DNA of 64,000 nucleotides from Antitrichia curtipendula (Eukaryota; Streptophyta; Bryopsida; Hypnales; Leucodontaceae), in NCBI GenBank assembly GCA_951230915.1, contig OX579635.1, forward strand, positions 29,698,001 to 29,762,000. The letters are read 5' to 3'. Position 1 is the first letter of the stretch. Each line of letters starts with the position of its first letter. A program made the translations under genes and the position numbers. This document shows positions 37,402-48,457 of this stretch, piece after piece. The notes under the pieces are model-generated. The model worked only from the letters and a program-made list of their open reading frames with translations. It was not told the origin of the DNA and did not search any database.

Positions 37402-38277
37402 CCTCTATAGCCCCAAGGCCTTTTTCCCATCAAAAACCACTCAAAACTGCCATTTTTATTGTGAAGAGCAGAAAAATCTTTTCTTTTCTTTTTTGGCATA
37501 TCTAACCATAGGATCTTGTAATAGAATAGTGTAAGAATGTGAGGAAGGAATTTCAGAAATTCTAACTATATAGATTGCAAGAAATTTGCATTTTAAGTAG
37601 AGAAAAATAGTTTTTACACCTTGCTTGACTAGATTTTTTTTACTTTAAACCTTCTTATTTAAAAAAATTTGCACTAATCATTTTGAATTTCTAATTTTTT
37701 ATATTGAAGAATTGAGTTGAGAGTCTACAATTTCAGCAAAAAAAATTCACCATTAAAAAATTATTAAGTAGAAGTAGGTTCAAGATTGAAGAGAAAACTA
37801 ACCGTTAATAGCTCTAAGATGGAATTGAAACACACTAGTTTCAATAGGGATCTATTGTTCTAACAAGAGTTCATAATCTTTTGAAATCTTTTGTGAAAAA
37901 TTGTGAAAATTGCATTAAAAAATGAATCCAACGAGTTATTCTTTCAAAAAAATGTTCTAAATGCCATTAAACAAGATGGTCCATAACTTTCACATCGCTA
38001 GTCCAAATGGAGTGAATCAAAGCTTTCTATGTAGATAAAATTACAATCTATCGGGAAAAAATTAATTTTTTTGTTTTAAAAAATTGTACAAGGGGATCAT
38101 CTTGTCGAACTAAAATTTGGATTCATTATGCCACAACTTTTGCTCTTGGGCACCAATTGAAATAAAAATTAAATTCCTAAAAAGCTAATGTGTTTTTCTA
38201 CCTCCACAAAAAGAATACAAATATTGAGACCATACAAGATTGCCCAAAATCAATTTTGTCCTTAACTTATTAGGGTA
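37402..38277 (-). mobile_element. TTAA-associated MITE, family B, complete but worn
   Basis: TTAA (37398-37401) is followed by CCTCTATAGCCCC, a decayed CCCCTAAAG end. In reverse orientation the body follows family B throughout, including ATAGGATCTTGTA near 37510, CATAACTTTCACATCGCTAG near 37983 and the CACCAATTGAAATAAAAAT stretch near 38150. The far end (about 38262-38277, ATTAGGGTA) has lost its clean terminus and TTAA. Confidence 0.6.
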
Positions 38278-38439
38278 CATCTTCTTAAAATTTCAAAATG
38301 AGAAAACCTTACCAATTGCAAGATCATGATGCTTGGATTTCAAAAAGAAGTATTTTCAACTCTTTCCAAATGGTTACATTTCTTCTTTCAAACTTTTTAT
38401 CCAAAAATGTGTAGATCCTACAACTTGTAATTCTCCATA

Positions 38440-39084
38440 ATATATTCTCTACTTTGAAATAAACTTTGAAGTCCTTTTTTTAACTCAATTTTTAATATTT
38501 TGGAAAAAAGATAAAATCGTAGGATATAGGCTATTTATTACAACATCACAACCATTGGGATTGGCATTTTTCAATTCCATAATTAAATCATCAACAATTT
38601 AGTATTTTGAATCATTCTCTACTTCTTTCTACTTACTATTTTTTTCTATATGTTGCACAAGTACAAATGATCTGAAATTTTTCAAGCATGTAGCCACCTC
38701 CATCCATTTTGGACATAGAAATGTGACCTTGTGAAGTGCAGTTGCCTTGTTTTTTGCAGGGCCCAAAGAAGGATTTTTGTCACTTCAAATGCTAATATCT
38801 TGCAGTCTACACAATAAAAATTTCTGATATTTTTCCACATCTTCTTAAACTAGCGTACCACAAGATCCTACTGGTACATGTGTCCCCAAATGTGTGTGTT
38901 TTTCTAAAATTTGGTACTTGTATTAGAAATGGTAGTTCAAGAGCATTTTTGGTGAGAACATGGTCAAAAAACTTGTGACATTAAAGTATAGATTCTATAA
39001 TTGACCACAAACTAAAATCCTTCATAATCTTTATTTCATTAATCAAAATAAAATTATTCAAAGATTTTCATGTATATATAAATC
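38440..39084. mobile_element. Family A fragment followed by an inverted family A piece
   Basis: 38440-38975 matches the 3' two thirds of family A in forward orientation, including GTGCAGTTGCC near 38736 and CACAAGATCCTAC near 38858. The expected TTTAGGGG terminus is missing. 38976-39084 instead matches another part of family A in reverse (TATAGATTCTATAATTGACC, like 1400-1500). A rearranged remnant. Confidence 0.55.
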
Positions 39085-39088
39085 TTAA

Positions 39089-40075
39089 CCCCTTAAGGCC
39101 TAGGGCCTTTTTGGATTTAAAATCATAATTGCATTTGAAGTGTTATAGTCCAAAATGTCACTAAGGTATAGAAATCTTAACCATACAATCTTGCAGTGTA
39201 CATGTTGTAGATGACATAGATCAAATTTGGAGTCATTTGGCCACATAGATTGCAAGTTTATAATGTTTTAGTGTAGAAAAAAAGATGCTGAAATTTTCCT
39301 AGCATCACATTTTTAGGTGAAATTCAATTTCTAAACCTAATCAAATGGAAAGACTTTAAACTATAAAGTGATTCAAAACCAACATACAAATACATTGGTG
39401 AAAGAAAATATCATTCAATTGACTCATTGTGTTTGCAAAATGGCTTTGAAATGTCAAAAAAGAGCAAAAAAAGTTGCAAAAAACACATTTGAGGAAGAAC
39501 CTCTTTCTACTCAAATGCTTCATAGTCACTATCATGCTTCTATCTTTTTGGATTGATACAAAATTTTATCTATACAAACTAGACTAATATGCGCAACTTT
39601 TTCAATTTTTGTATATTGGAAATGGACACTACATGAAGAAGAAACAAGCCTCTAAAGTTCATTGTAATTCAAAAATGTCAGGATTTTTAACTTTGAATTG
39701 CTTCCAAACATTCAAAAAAACTTGGATTGACATGAAAGTTTCAATACAATAACTAGACTTTAAAGGATACAGAAACCAATTTTTTTTTTTTATTGAAAAC
39801 AGATATTGGATGAAAGAGATACAAGGCCCCCAAATTGTGGCTATCAAATGCAGTTTGGTGAGCTCAAATTGAACCTCGTAACTTTAATTGGCTTTCAAAA
39901 ATTCTGTACATATTGGATTCATCTTTGAATTTTACCACACAAACTAGAAGAAAGGGTGCAAATTTTCCAATAAGTTTTATTGAATTCAAACATTGGATGC
40001 AAAGTTACATCACTATGAATTAGACTTGAAACTATGTGAGGACACTTTAATTTGGTCCCTTTGGGTGGTGAGGGG
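39089..40075. mobile_element. TTAA-flanked element, family D
   Basis: TTAA (39085-39088) is followed by CCCCTTAAGGCC, and GGTGAGGGG precedes TTAA (40076-40079). 987 bp, non-coding. Only the outer few bases are inverted repeats (CCCCT against CCCCT on the reverse strand). The interior repeats a loosely conserved block of roughly 170-200 bp. It carries a diverged form of the reversed GATCTTG word near 39189. Confidence 0.55.
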
Positions 40076-40079
40076 TTAA

Positions 40080-41170
40080 GGACCAAGCTCAAACTTTTAT
40101 TTAAGAAAAATCATTTTGGAGGGCTACCAATAACTACATATCATACAACAATTTTTTTACATGTAGTCAAGTTATGAAAATTGTAAGTTACTCCTTGACC
40201 ACATGTTGCATGAAAAGTTAAAAGAAGAAAAATGAAAATTCTTCTTGCAAATGGATGATCAAAAATGCTATGTAATTGCCCAAAAAATGCTACTTGGTCT
40301 TTGAATTGGAGTTAACCAATATGAAATAAAAACAATGACGATTTTTGCAAATATTTTTTTCCCCTAGTTATGGCACTGGGAAGTTGCAATGCTAAGGAGT
40401 TCTTGCTTTTAAGGGGAAGCAAAAAAGCCCCCCCCCCATTGTTGGTTAATAATGTTATGTCACCACTTCATCTTCACTCATCGCGTCACTTTCAGCTTTT
40501 ATCTCCCTTGTTGTGTATTTCAAAGGATTATCACATCTTGTCATCTTGTGTTAGTTAACCTTGTGATGCCTACATCCTTTCTTGAACTTGTGTATCTTTT
40601 TTGTATTTAAAAAAAATAATTGATATTTACCTCAATTTCACTTAGATGATCACAATTGAAGATTCAAGCATTACTTTGGATGAATTATAGATTATTTGGA
40701 CAATATATATTATCTAAAAGCATTTCAAGGATCCATCAAATTATGGACTTTGGAAGGTCAAGGTTTACCCCTTTAAGTGGTTGTCTAGCTTGTTTAATAT
40801 TAAAATTGTGGAGAAGATAAGAAGTGTCCAATGAATGATTTTTTTAAAGTGTTGAAGCAAAGAATGTAACTCTTCATCCTAAATTATGATAATTTTTTGC
40901 CATGTTTTGGCTGACTATCTTGGTGATTGGCCTTGTCTTTCTAAGATTGATGCCTTCATATACAAAACATCATTGTAGATTAAAATTATTTTCTTAGAAT
41001 ATATTCAATTAAAATATATTTAAAATTATTTAAAAAAATTTAGAAACTAAAAATATAAAAAATCTCATTGATGAACAAAAATGTTGAATGATATCATAAA
41101 GTAAGTCAAGACATTAGCTACAATATATTAGCTACAATGTAGAATATTTTATAGTTGTTGAGCTATTGAC
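40080..41170. other. AT-rich intergenic DNA
   Basis: No gene or recognised transposon. A C8 homopolymer lies near 40430. Confidence 0.5.
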
Positions 41171-41175
41171 CTTGA

Positions 41176-42961
41176 CCACTAAAGTCCCGAAGATTTGAAT
41201 AGGTTTTATAATCTCAACTTTGGGTATGTTTTTAAAAAAAAAAATTGAAGATAAAAAAACACATTATCTTTTTAAGAATATAAATTTAATTTCAATTGGT
41301 GCCTAAGGTAAAGGTTATGCCACCGTAACCTCAAAATGGAGTTTGTCAAGCAACACAAAAATATTTTTAATAGAACATATTTTTTTCTACATGGAAAGAT
41401 TTGATTCATTCTATTTTGCCTAGTGATGGGAATGTTATGGAGAGACTTGTTTATCTGGCAATTATAATATTTTCTTAAAAATATATATATTATAAGATTT
41501 ACTTTTGAATTCATTTTCACAATTTCTTAAAGAAAATTCCATGTGGTTTAGTTTGCTTGCTAGAGCATTCTCATCATGGGGAATTAGTGTGTTTCAATTC
41601 TATCTTAGAGCTTTTAACAATTTTGTTTTTCCTTCTATCTTGTACCTAATTCTACTTAATATTTGTTTAACCCCTAGAGTCTTAGAGTCCTTAGGGGGGA
41701 CTCTTGGGATTTCAGATAGGGTTGTGTGATTTCAATTTTTTACATGATTTTTGAAACTTTTTTAGAAGATAGAAAATCAAATTAGCCTTCTAGGAATATT
41801 ATTTTTATTTTTTTTCAATTAGTGCTTGGGAGCAATTTTTATGCCACCCTAAGTCTAAAAAACAGCTCTAGGGGCAACCCAAAGAAATCACAAAAAATTG
41901 AATATTTTAATTTTTTTTTCAATGATCTATTTTTGTCTACATCTAAAGCTTGGATTCATTCTATTTGAACTAGTGATGAGAAAGTTATGGACAGTCTTTT
42001 TTTTCAGGCAATCTAAGCATCTTCTTGAAAAATAACTTATAGAATTTATTTTTGAATGCAATTCTTATCATTTTTCAAGAAAATTGTTAGACATGATTAA
42101 GTTTGCTTGCTAAAACAATCTTATTGTTTGAATTATGTGTTTCAATTCCATCTTAGAGCTATTAATGGTTTAGTTTTTCCTTCAATCTTGAATAGACTTG
42201 TGTTTAATAATTTTTTATGTGAAAATTAAGTATTTTTTGTTGAGTTTTTTTTAAAGATTTTCAACTCAATTCTTCACCATAAAAAAAATAGAAAATCAAA
42301 ATTATTATTGCAAAACTTTTAAGTTAAGAAGATTTAAAGTCAAATAATCTACTCAATAATCTAGTCAATCAAGATGTTAAAAAACTTGTTTCACTTTAAA
42401 TGCAAATATCTTGCAATCTACAAGGTCAAAGTTTCTACAATTTCTTCTACGCATTCTTGTATTAGTCTAGTACAAGATTCTGCAATTAGATGTATTAAAA
42501 AAAAAATTAAGTTTTTTGCTCTTTGCAATAGAAATGGTAGTTTTGAGTGTTTTTAATGGGAAAAAGGCCTTGGAACTTTAGGGGTTAAAGAATGAAAATC
42601 AAGATTTATTTATTTATATTTTTTCCTAGATTTTCAACTGAACTCTTCAACATATAAAGTGATAAAATCAAAATTTGTAGTGCAAAATTTTTGAGTGAAG
42701 AAGATTCAAAGCCTTGTAATCTAATCAAGCAAGTAGAATAATAAATATTTTCTTCATTTTTAATGCATATATCTTGCAATCTGCACAATCAATGTTTCTA
42801 AAATTTCTCCCGCATGTTCTCATACTAGTCTAGTGCATGATCCTATAGTTAGATATTAGAAGAACATAATCTTTTAATTTTTTTGCTCTTTGCAATAGAA
42901 ATGACAGTTTTGAATGGTTTATGATAATTGATAAACAATGGCTTGGAACTTCTTTGTAGGT
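41176..42961 (+). mobile_element. Family B element split by a nested copy
   Basis: 41380-41666 and 42589-42961 together make one family B copy, interrupted by the complete family B element at 41671-42584. The left half has the ATGGAAAGATTTGATTCATT and TGGTTTAGTTTGCTTGCTAG landmarks; the right half resumes at AGAATGAAAATCAAG and ends near 42961 with a worn TTCTTTGTAGG terminus. The left limit is approximate. Confidence 0.65.
41671..42584 (+). mobile_element. TTAA-flanked MITE, family B, complete copy (nested)
   Basis: Starts CCCCTAGAGTCTTAGAGTCC after TTAA (41667-41670) and ends GGAACTTTAGGGG before TTAA (42585-42588). 914 bp, non-coding, reference copy for family B. It sits inside an older family B element at a position where the related copy at 1505-2148 has a single TTAA (1830-1833). 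Confidence 0.85.
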
Positions 42962-44287
42962 AAAGGATGATTGCAAGAATTGGTGGTTGATTTTGGCATC
43001 ACATGTAGCTTGAAGGACTTATATTTTGCCATAACTTTTGAAGCAAAAAGTCGCTGAACTTAAAATATTTTTTTATGAAAGATGAATATTTTGATAGTTA
43101 TCAATTCCTTTAAAGAAAACATTTTATATTTAAAAATCAACTAATTTTTCTAAGTTGCCACATTCTAGATTTAGGATATTTTAGTACTATAGTAATTACC
43201 AAAATTAATGATCTAAAGTTGAAATTTCTATAATCTATTCCCACACTAGGCAGGCATTTTCCTACCAAAAGCATCTAAAAATATATTATTTTATATCTTC
43301 CAAATTTGTGCAAACAAGCGTGCAAATAGGGCTCCCTTGTGTGCATACTTTTGAATCTTGAAGATGATTTCAAGATCAATAGATAATTCTTTTGGTGAAA
43401 TCTCTTCACCATAAAGTCATTCCAAATGGCCAATTTTTAGTATTTTTGTACATCACTTTTCCTATTTTTTACAAATTAAAACATCAAAGTGCCTATTTCT
43501 TGAGATTTTGTACTTTTTTAGTTCTTCTACTTTGAGAATTTTTCTATACTCTTCCTTCCAAAGGTACCTTCTTCTTACAAGTGTATACATTAGCCATATT
43601 TTTGACATTTAAAAAAAAAAAATCTAATTTTATAATACTTCCCCCCCCCAAAGGCTGAAAATTTTCAAAACACTACAAAATTAGTCACATTTTTGCAACT
43701 ACCCTTATGCAAATGAAGGCAAACAAGCTTGGAACAACCTATATTGTTTTGGCTACATTGATATACTTATATATTCCATCTTCATATATTATTAATGTTG
43801 TACATGACTTGCATTCTAAATGTATTTTTCAACAATTTCAACAATTATCCCTTTTTATACTACTAATCCATTCATGGTCTTCTTAGAAGCTTTTCAAATT
43901 TTACAAAATGACATTCTACATGTATTTTTGGCCGCATAGTCAACTTTAATAATTAAAAGTGCAAATGACCACATTGTAATTGGACAAAAATTTGAGAAAC
44001 CAAGTCACTTCATTAGAGAAAACTTGGGGCCTTAAGAGGGTTGTGAGACTTTGGACTAGCATCCTCCAGAGTCCAATTAAATTTATTTAAAAAAAAAAAT
44101 CATCTTAAGAATTAGACTATTGGTCTAGCTTTGGAGGCTCTCTTAAGGCTCCATTTTTTTCTAATGTTAGTAATCCCTAAAGCTCCTTGCAAGTCAAAAT
44201 GGCTTTTGAGAAATTTTGGCATCTAAAATGAGGTATCAAATTTTGGTCTTTTCCTCAAATATTTCTTGGGAGTAGGAAAACAAAAAA
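42962..44287. other. AT-rich intergenic DNA
   Basis: Spacer between TTAA and hAT-type elements. Homopolymer runs near 43610 and 43642. No gene seen. Confidence 0.5.
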
Positions 44288-44295
44288 CTTCTAAG

Positions 44296-44853
44296 CCCGG
44301 GGAATTCACTTAGAGTGTCCCTTAGAAACTACGTGATGTCCTAAAACTTAAAGAAAACTTTAAAAAAAAAAAATATGAGTAGATTTTTCTACTTTGAAAG
44401 TTCATGTCTTGAATTACTGATATTTTTATTTGTTAATTATAATTAGTTACAAATTTTTGAAGTAAAGAAATACACTATAGAGGTGAAAATAACTTTCACA
44501 CCCTTATATTATATTAAAAAAATTGTCTAAAAATTGAACAAAAAATTGCTAAAAATAACTCTCTTGTGAAATTTCATCTTCTTAAATAATGATGCAATGG
44601 TCATCTAAATGCATTCTCTGTAAATATTTGAATTGGAAAACATGTTGTTTTAGTTCATTTTTCAACCTATTCTAGAAATCATTTCATACGTTGTTTGAAT
44701 TCAAATTTTTTGGCAATAGAAACCTATAGTCATTACTAAACAAAGCTCAAAATTATAGGTTGAAATTATAGTTTATTAAAAAGTAAACAAGGGGCCAAAA
44801 AATCACTTGAACACACATGGTTTGTTATAGATACTCTAAGTGATTTCCCTGTG
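44296..44853. mobile_element. hAT-type MITE, copy 2, with 8-bp TSD
   Basis: Flanked by a perfect 8-bp direct repeat CTTCTAAG (44288-44295 and 44854-44861). Left end CCCGGGGAATTCACTTAGAG; reversed right end CACAGGGAAATCACTTAGAG. Its 558 bp align end to end with 10716-11280. Confidence 0.85.
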
Positions 44854-44861
44854 CTTCTAAG

Positions 44862-47800
44862 GAATTTAATTTTTACGAAGATCCAAAGGTTGAAAAAAAG
44901 CTATGCATTTTTTTTTGGACCCAATTTGGGTTGGTTGAGCGCAACATCATGGCACTTTTAAAATATGCATACTTTTTCCTAACAAGAGGCTCTATTCAAA
45001 TTTGAAGTCCCTAAATCTTCCTTGAAAATTAAATTTGTGCTGTGAGGCTTAAAAGCCCAATAGTTGCATTGTCAAAAAGCTCAAGCAATCTTTAAAAAGA
45101 TGTTTTGCTCTTCTTGTAGGTATTTGTTTTACACATACAATTTCCTTAGATCCCAAATCTTCTATGTAAGACTTTTGTACTAGTCAAGAATAAAATACTA
45201 TGGTTAGTTTGTTTTTTTAAATGAATAAAATTTGATCAATAGCCCCTTTTTAGAGAGTATTTATTTTTAGTAGTTCTGTGAATATTTTCCAATTTCTAGT
45301 CCATGTATCTTTAGAGGTTAATGTTATTTAGAAATAAGGTTTTATAACAATAGCATATAAATTTAAGATATTAAATCTTTGAAACATCTCAAAGAGTTTT
45401 CTTATATTCAAAACTTCAACTATATAATGTGACAACTGATTTTGAAAATCCAACTCTCAACAGTTGTTGCCAATGTCATTTTCCGTTTGTATCCTAGTCT
45501 TTAAATTGTAATTTTTTATTATTGTGTTATATAAAAGTCCATTTTAAAATTTTTCTACTATAAAATACACTAATAGCAAACTACAATTGTCTAATATTTT
45601 GTCTCCCAAATCCTAAACCAAAGCCCTAAAACATGAATCCTCCTATCTGGTACCCCTATCTTAGTACTTTTGTTTGTCTTTGTTTTACAAACATATTCAA
45701 TGACCCAAACTTTCAATGTGACAACTCGATAAAACAAAAATTGCGATTTTTTCTTAGTATTATTGCTACCTTCTTCATAATATTCTTGAATGACTTTAAT
45801 TCTATTATATTTATGTTGAAAAAATTTTCAGCATACAAATACACAAGTAATATTTCACTCTGGCACTTACAAAGAATGATACTTTATGGCTCCAACAACA
45901 ATTTTCCATTCTCTTTGAATTATCTATGTGTTTTTTCTACCATCTTCTTGATCATTTACAAATTATCATATAAACATGCACACAATGAATTTTTGCATGA
46001 ATGGCCTTTTTGTTAGGTATAAAATGTCCTCAATATTTTTTAAATTGTTTATTAGGTATGGTTCAAATAGTCACTGTTAGCAATTTTTTGAAGAAAACGA
46101 TATGCATTTGGTCTTCAAGCTAGTTCCATTCAATTCCCATGTAGTTGACCATTTAAGTGTCAAAAAGTCATATATTTATCAAATTTTACAATCTAAAATG
46201 ACAACAAAGAATTTTTTTATCATATAAGGAACTAAGAATCTTCAAATCACATGACCATAAGTGGGAGTTTTCAATTATAAAGAAACTCTAAGTTCATTAT
46301 AGTCGCCCACTAGTATTACTACAAGTAGTATGTTATTTTTGCTTACTAAGCTCAATTTTGTTCTCTTTGCAGGCTTTCAAAATAGTCTTATCAAGACGGT
46401 TCTCAAATTGATGGGCCTGCACTCTTCCTACTGTGTGAAGGCTTCTTTTGCCTTCTTTCCAACGAGCTATATTTCTTTTCCAGTTTCTCTTTCCATCCCT
46501 TAGTATTTTTTTTCCGCCAAATCACTTATACAATTTAACAAACAGAAGTGCCATGTCATCACAAAAGACTTGTTTCCAAGCCACACTACATCAACGTGAA
46601 AGTTGAGAGGGTTTTGAGCATGTTATGTTATCAAAGAATCAATGGCCTTTGTTGAAATAATAAGCCAAGCTTTTTGTAGGAGATCAAGTCTAGAATTGGG
46701 TATCCTAGTGATGAAATGTTCCGGGGACTCTAAGTGCATTAATTTTGGGTTGTTGGATTCAGAGAAATTTCTTGTTGTACGGGCAATTGTCTTCAATTGT
46801 TGGCTAGCTCGAGATGTTGTAGTCATGATGGCATTTGCAAGTGTGTATGTTGTTTTCAAACATTGTCATCATGTAAAGCGATACTCTTCCTCCTAAGAAC
46901 ATTGGACCTCAACAAATTTGCAGATTCGGGGAGGCAAAAGCATGTAGAGAGTGTTCCTAAAACAAACATGTTGTGGTTGAAAGTTGAGCTTTGAGATGGA
47001 CAATATAAGGATACCTAGTGATGCACATGGAAGAATTATTTAGCATTTATGAGCAATTATAGACCCTTCACCTATATACTTTCGATTATAAAGATTTGAA
47101 GTGGATTAGGATGGAGAGAGAGGACAATTCATTGCAAGCAACAACAATTGCTCAAAGGTAGAGCTATACATTAACAAGGCCTCCAAGATTAAATAAGTAG
47201 CTTACATCTTGTGGACTTGTGTCCATAACTTTTTGTTGAGGGAGGAGAGAGGTTGCAAAGACATAGAAACCAAATTTTGACGCTCTATGAGCTTGCAATT
47301 TGTCACTTGGGACTCATTGTTTGTTTGTTTTTGCAGTTTAATTTAAATTTTAAATGCCAAAATTCCCCTCAAAAGTATTAAATAAAATACATTTGTTACA
47401 TATCAACATGGTATTTGGTCCAAAATATGGTAGAATACCTAAAATAACCTAAAATCTCGCATGTATAGAAGATAGAAACCTAGAAGTGGTAGATATTGTG
47501 AATATTATGAGAATATTGCACAAAATGCCTAAACCTACCCCACATTTGACAAATCTTGGCTAAGATAATTTGAAAGAAATCTAGTGAGATTCCCAAGTCA
47601 TTTTCCAAAGATAAATTTTAATTTCTTAGTTGTTTCAAGAAGTAGTGGAAATCTCAATTGTTAGCCTACAAGTTTCACAAACTCAAGATGGACCAGTAGA
47701 AGGTATATGCAATGGAAGTAAGGTGTCTAGGGTTGAAATATTGCTAGGAATTCAACAACAAAATTGGTTTGCCAAGATTCCTCTCTGTGTGAGATTTACA

Positions 47801-48154
47801 AATCATTGATAATTAAAAAGAGATAGTGGGATTTTATTCTTCTTCTTTCAATGTGCGGTGTAAAAATATGAACTTACACATCTTTTATGTGATTTTATAA
47901 GAGGTTCCATAAAAAAATCTTGGAATTTTCTTATTTCCAAAAGATCTTCTTCTGGATGGTCAATCACTCAAACCAACGATGGAAAATTATTAGAAACTAC
48001 CTTAGTTGCAATAAATCTTAATAAAATGATTATAGATTCTTTTATATTAATAATAGGTTCCACCAAATTTTTAAGCATTTTGATATCCAAAAGTATCCAA
48101 AGCGACAAGATTCTCTAATTTTGACAAAATTGGGAATTATTTGTGGACTTCGTT
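44862..48154. other. AT-rich intergenic DNA
   Basis: No coding region I can support. The open frames at 45633-46016 and 46642-46896 have no recognisable motif and ordinary AT-rich composition. Confidence 0.5.
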
Positions 48155-48457
48155 CATTAGATGGGATTTTGGGGGGCTGGAGGGCCTTTTCAGCGTCGTT
48201 CCCAGCCCCGTTCCCCGGGACCCCATCGAACGCGCCGGCATTTTTTTTTTTTTCAAAAAAATAAAATAAAATTTAAAGTCATTAAAATGAAAAACAAAGT
48301 CAAATTTTTTTATTTTTTTATTTTTTTGAAAAAACTCTGACCTGGCAGTCGCTTGGCCAGGTCAGCACAGGCGGGGAACGGCAGGTATTGGCGGATTTCG
48401 ACTGGGTTTCGGCTGGAGAACTCACAGCCCTCCCCAATGGCTGAATCCCATCTAATG
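48155..48457. mobile_element. GC-rich MITE candidate (303 bp)
   Basis: CATTAGATGGGATT at the left is matched inverted at the right by AATCCCATCTAATG (14-bp perfect TIR). The ends are GC-rich islands in AT-rich DNA, separated by an A/T homopolymer-rich core at 48240-48330. Palindromic termini make the target duplication ambiguous (TA or TTA/TAA). It may be a PIF/Harbinger- or mariner-type derivative. Confidence 0.55.

Noticed and set aside
45633..46016. 127-codon ATG frame rich in Phe, Ile and Asn
   Set aside because: Composition matches local AT-rich DNA; no motif, no splice or promoter context.
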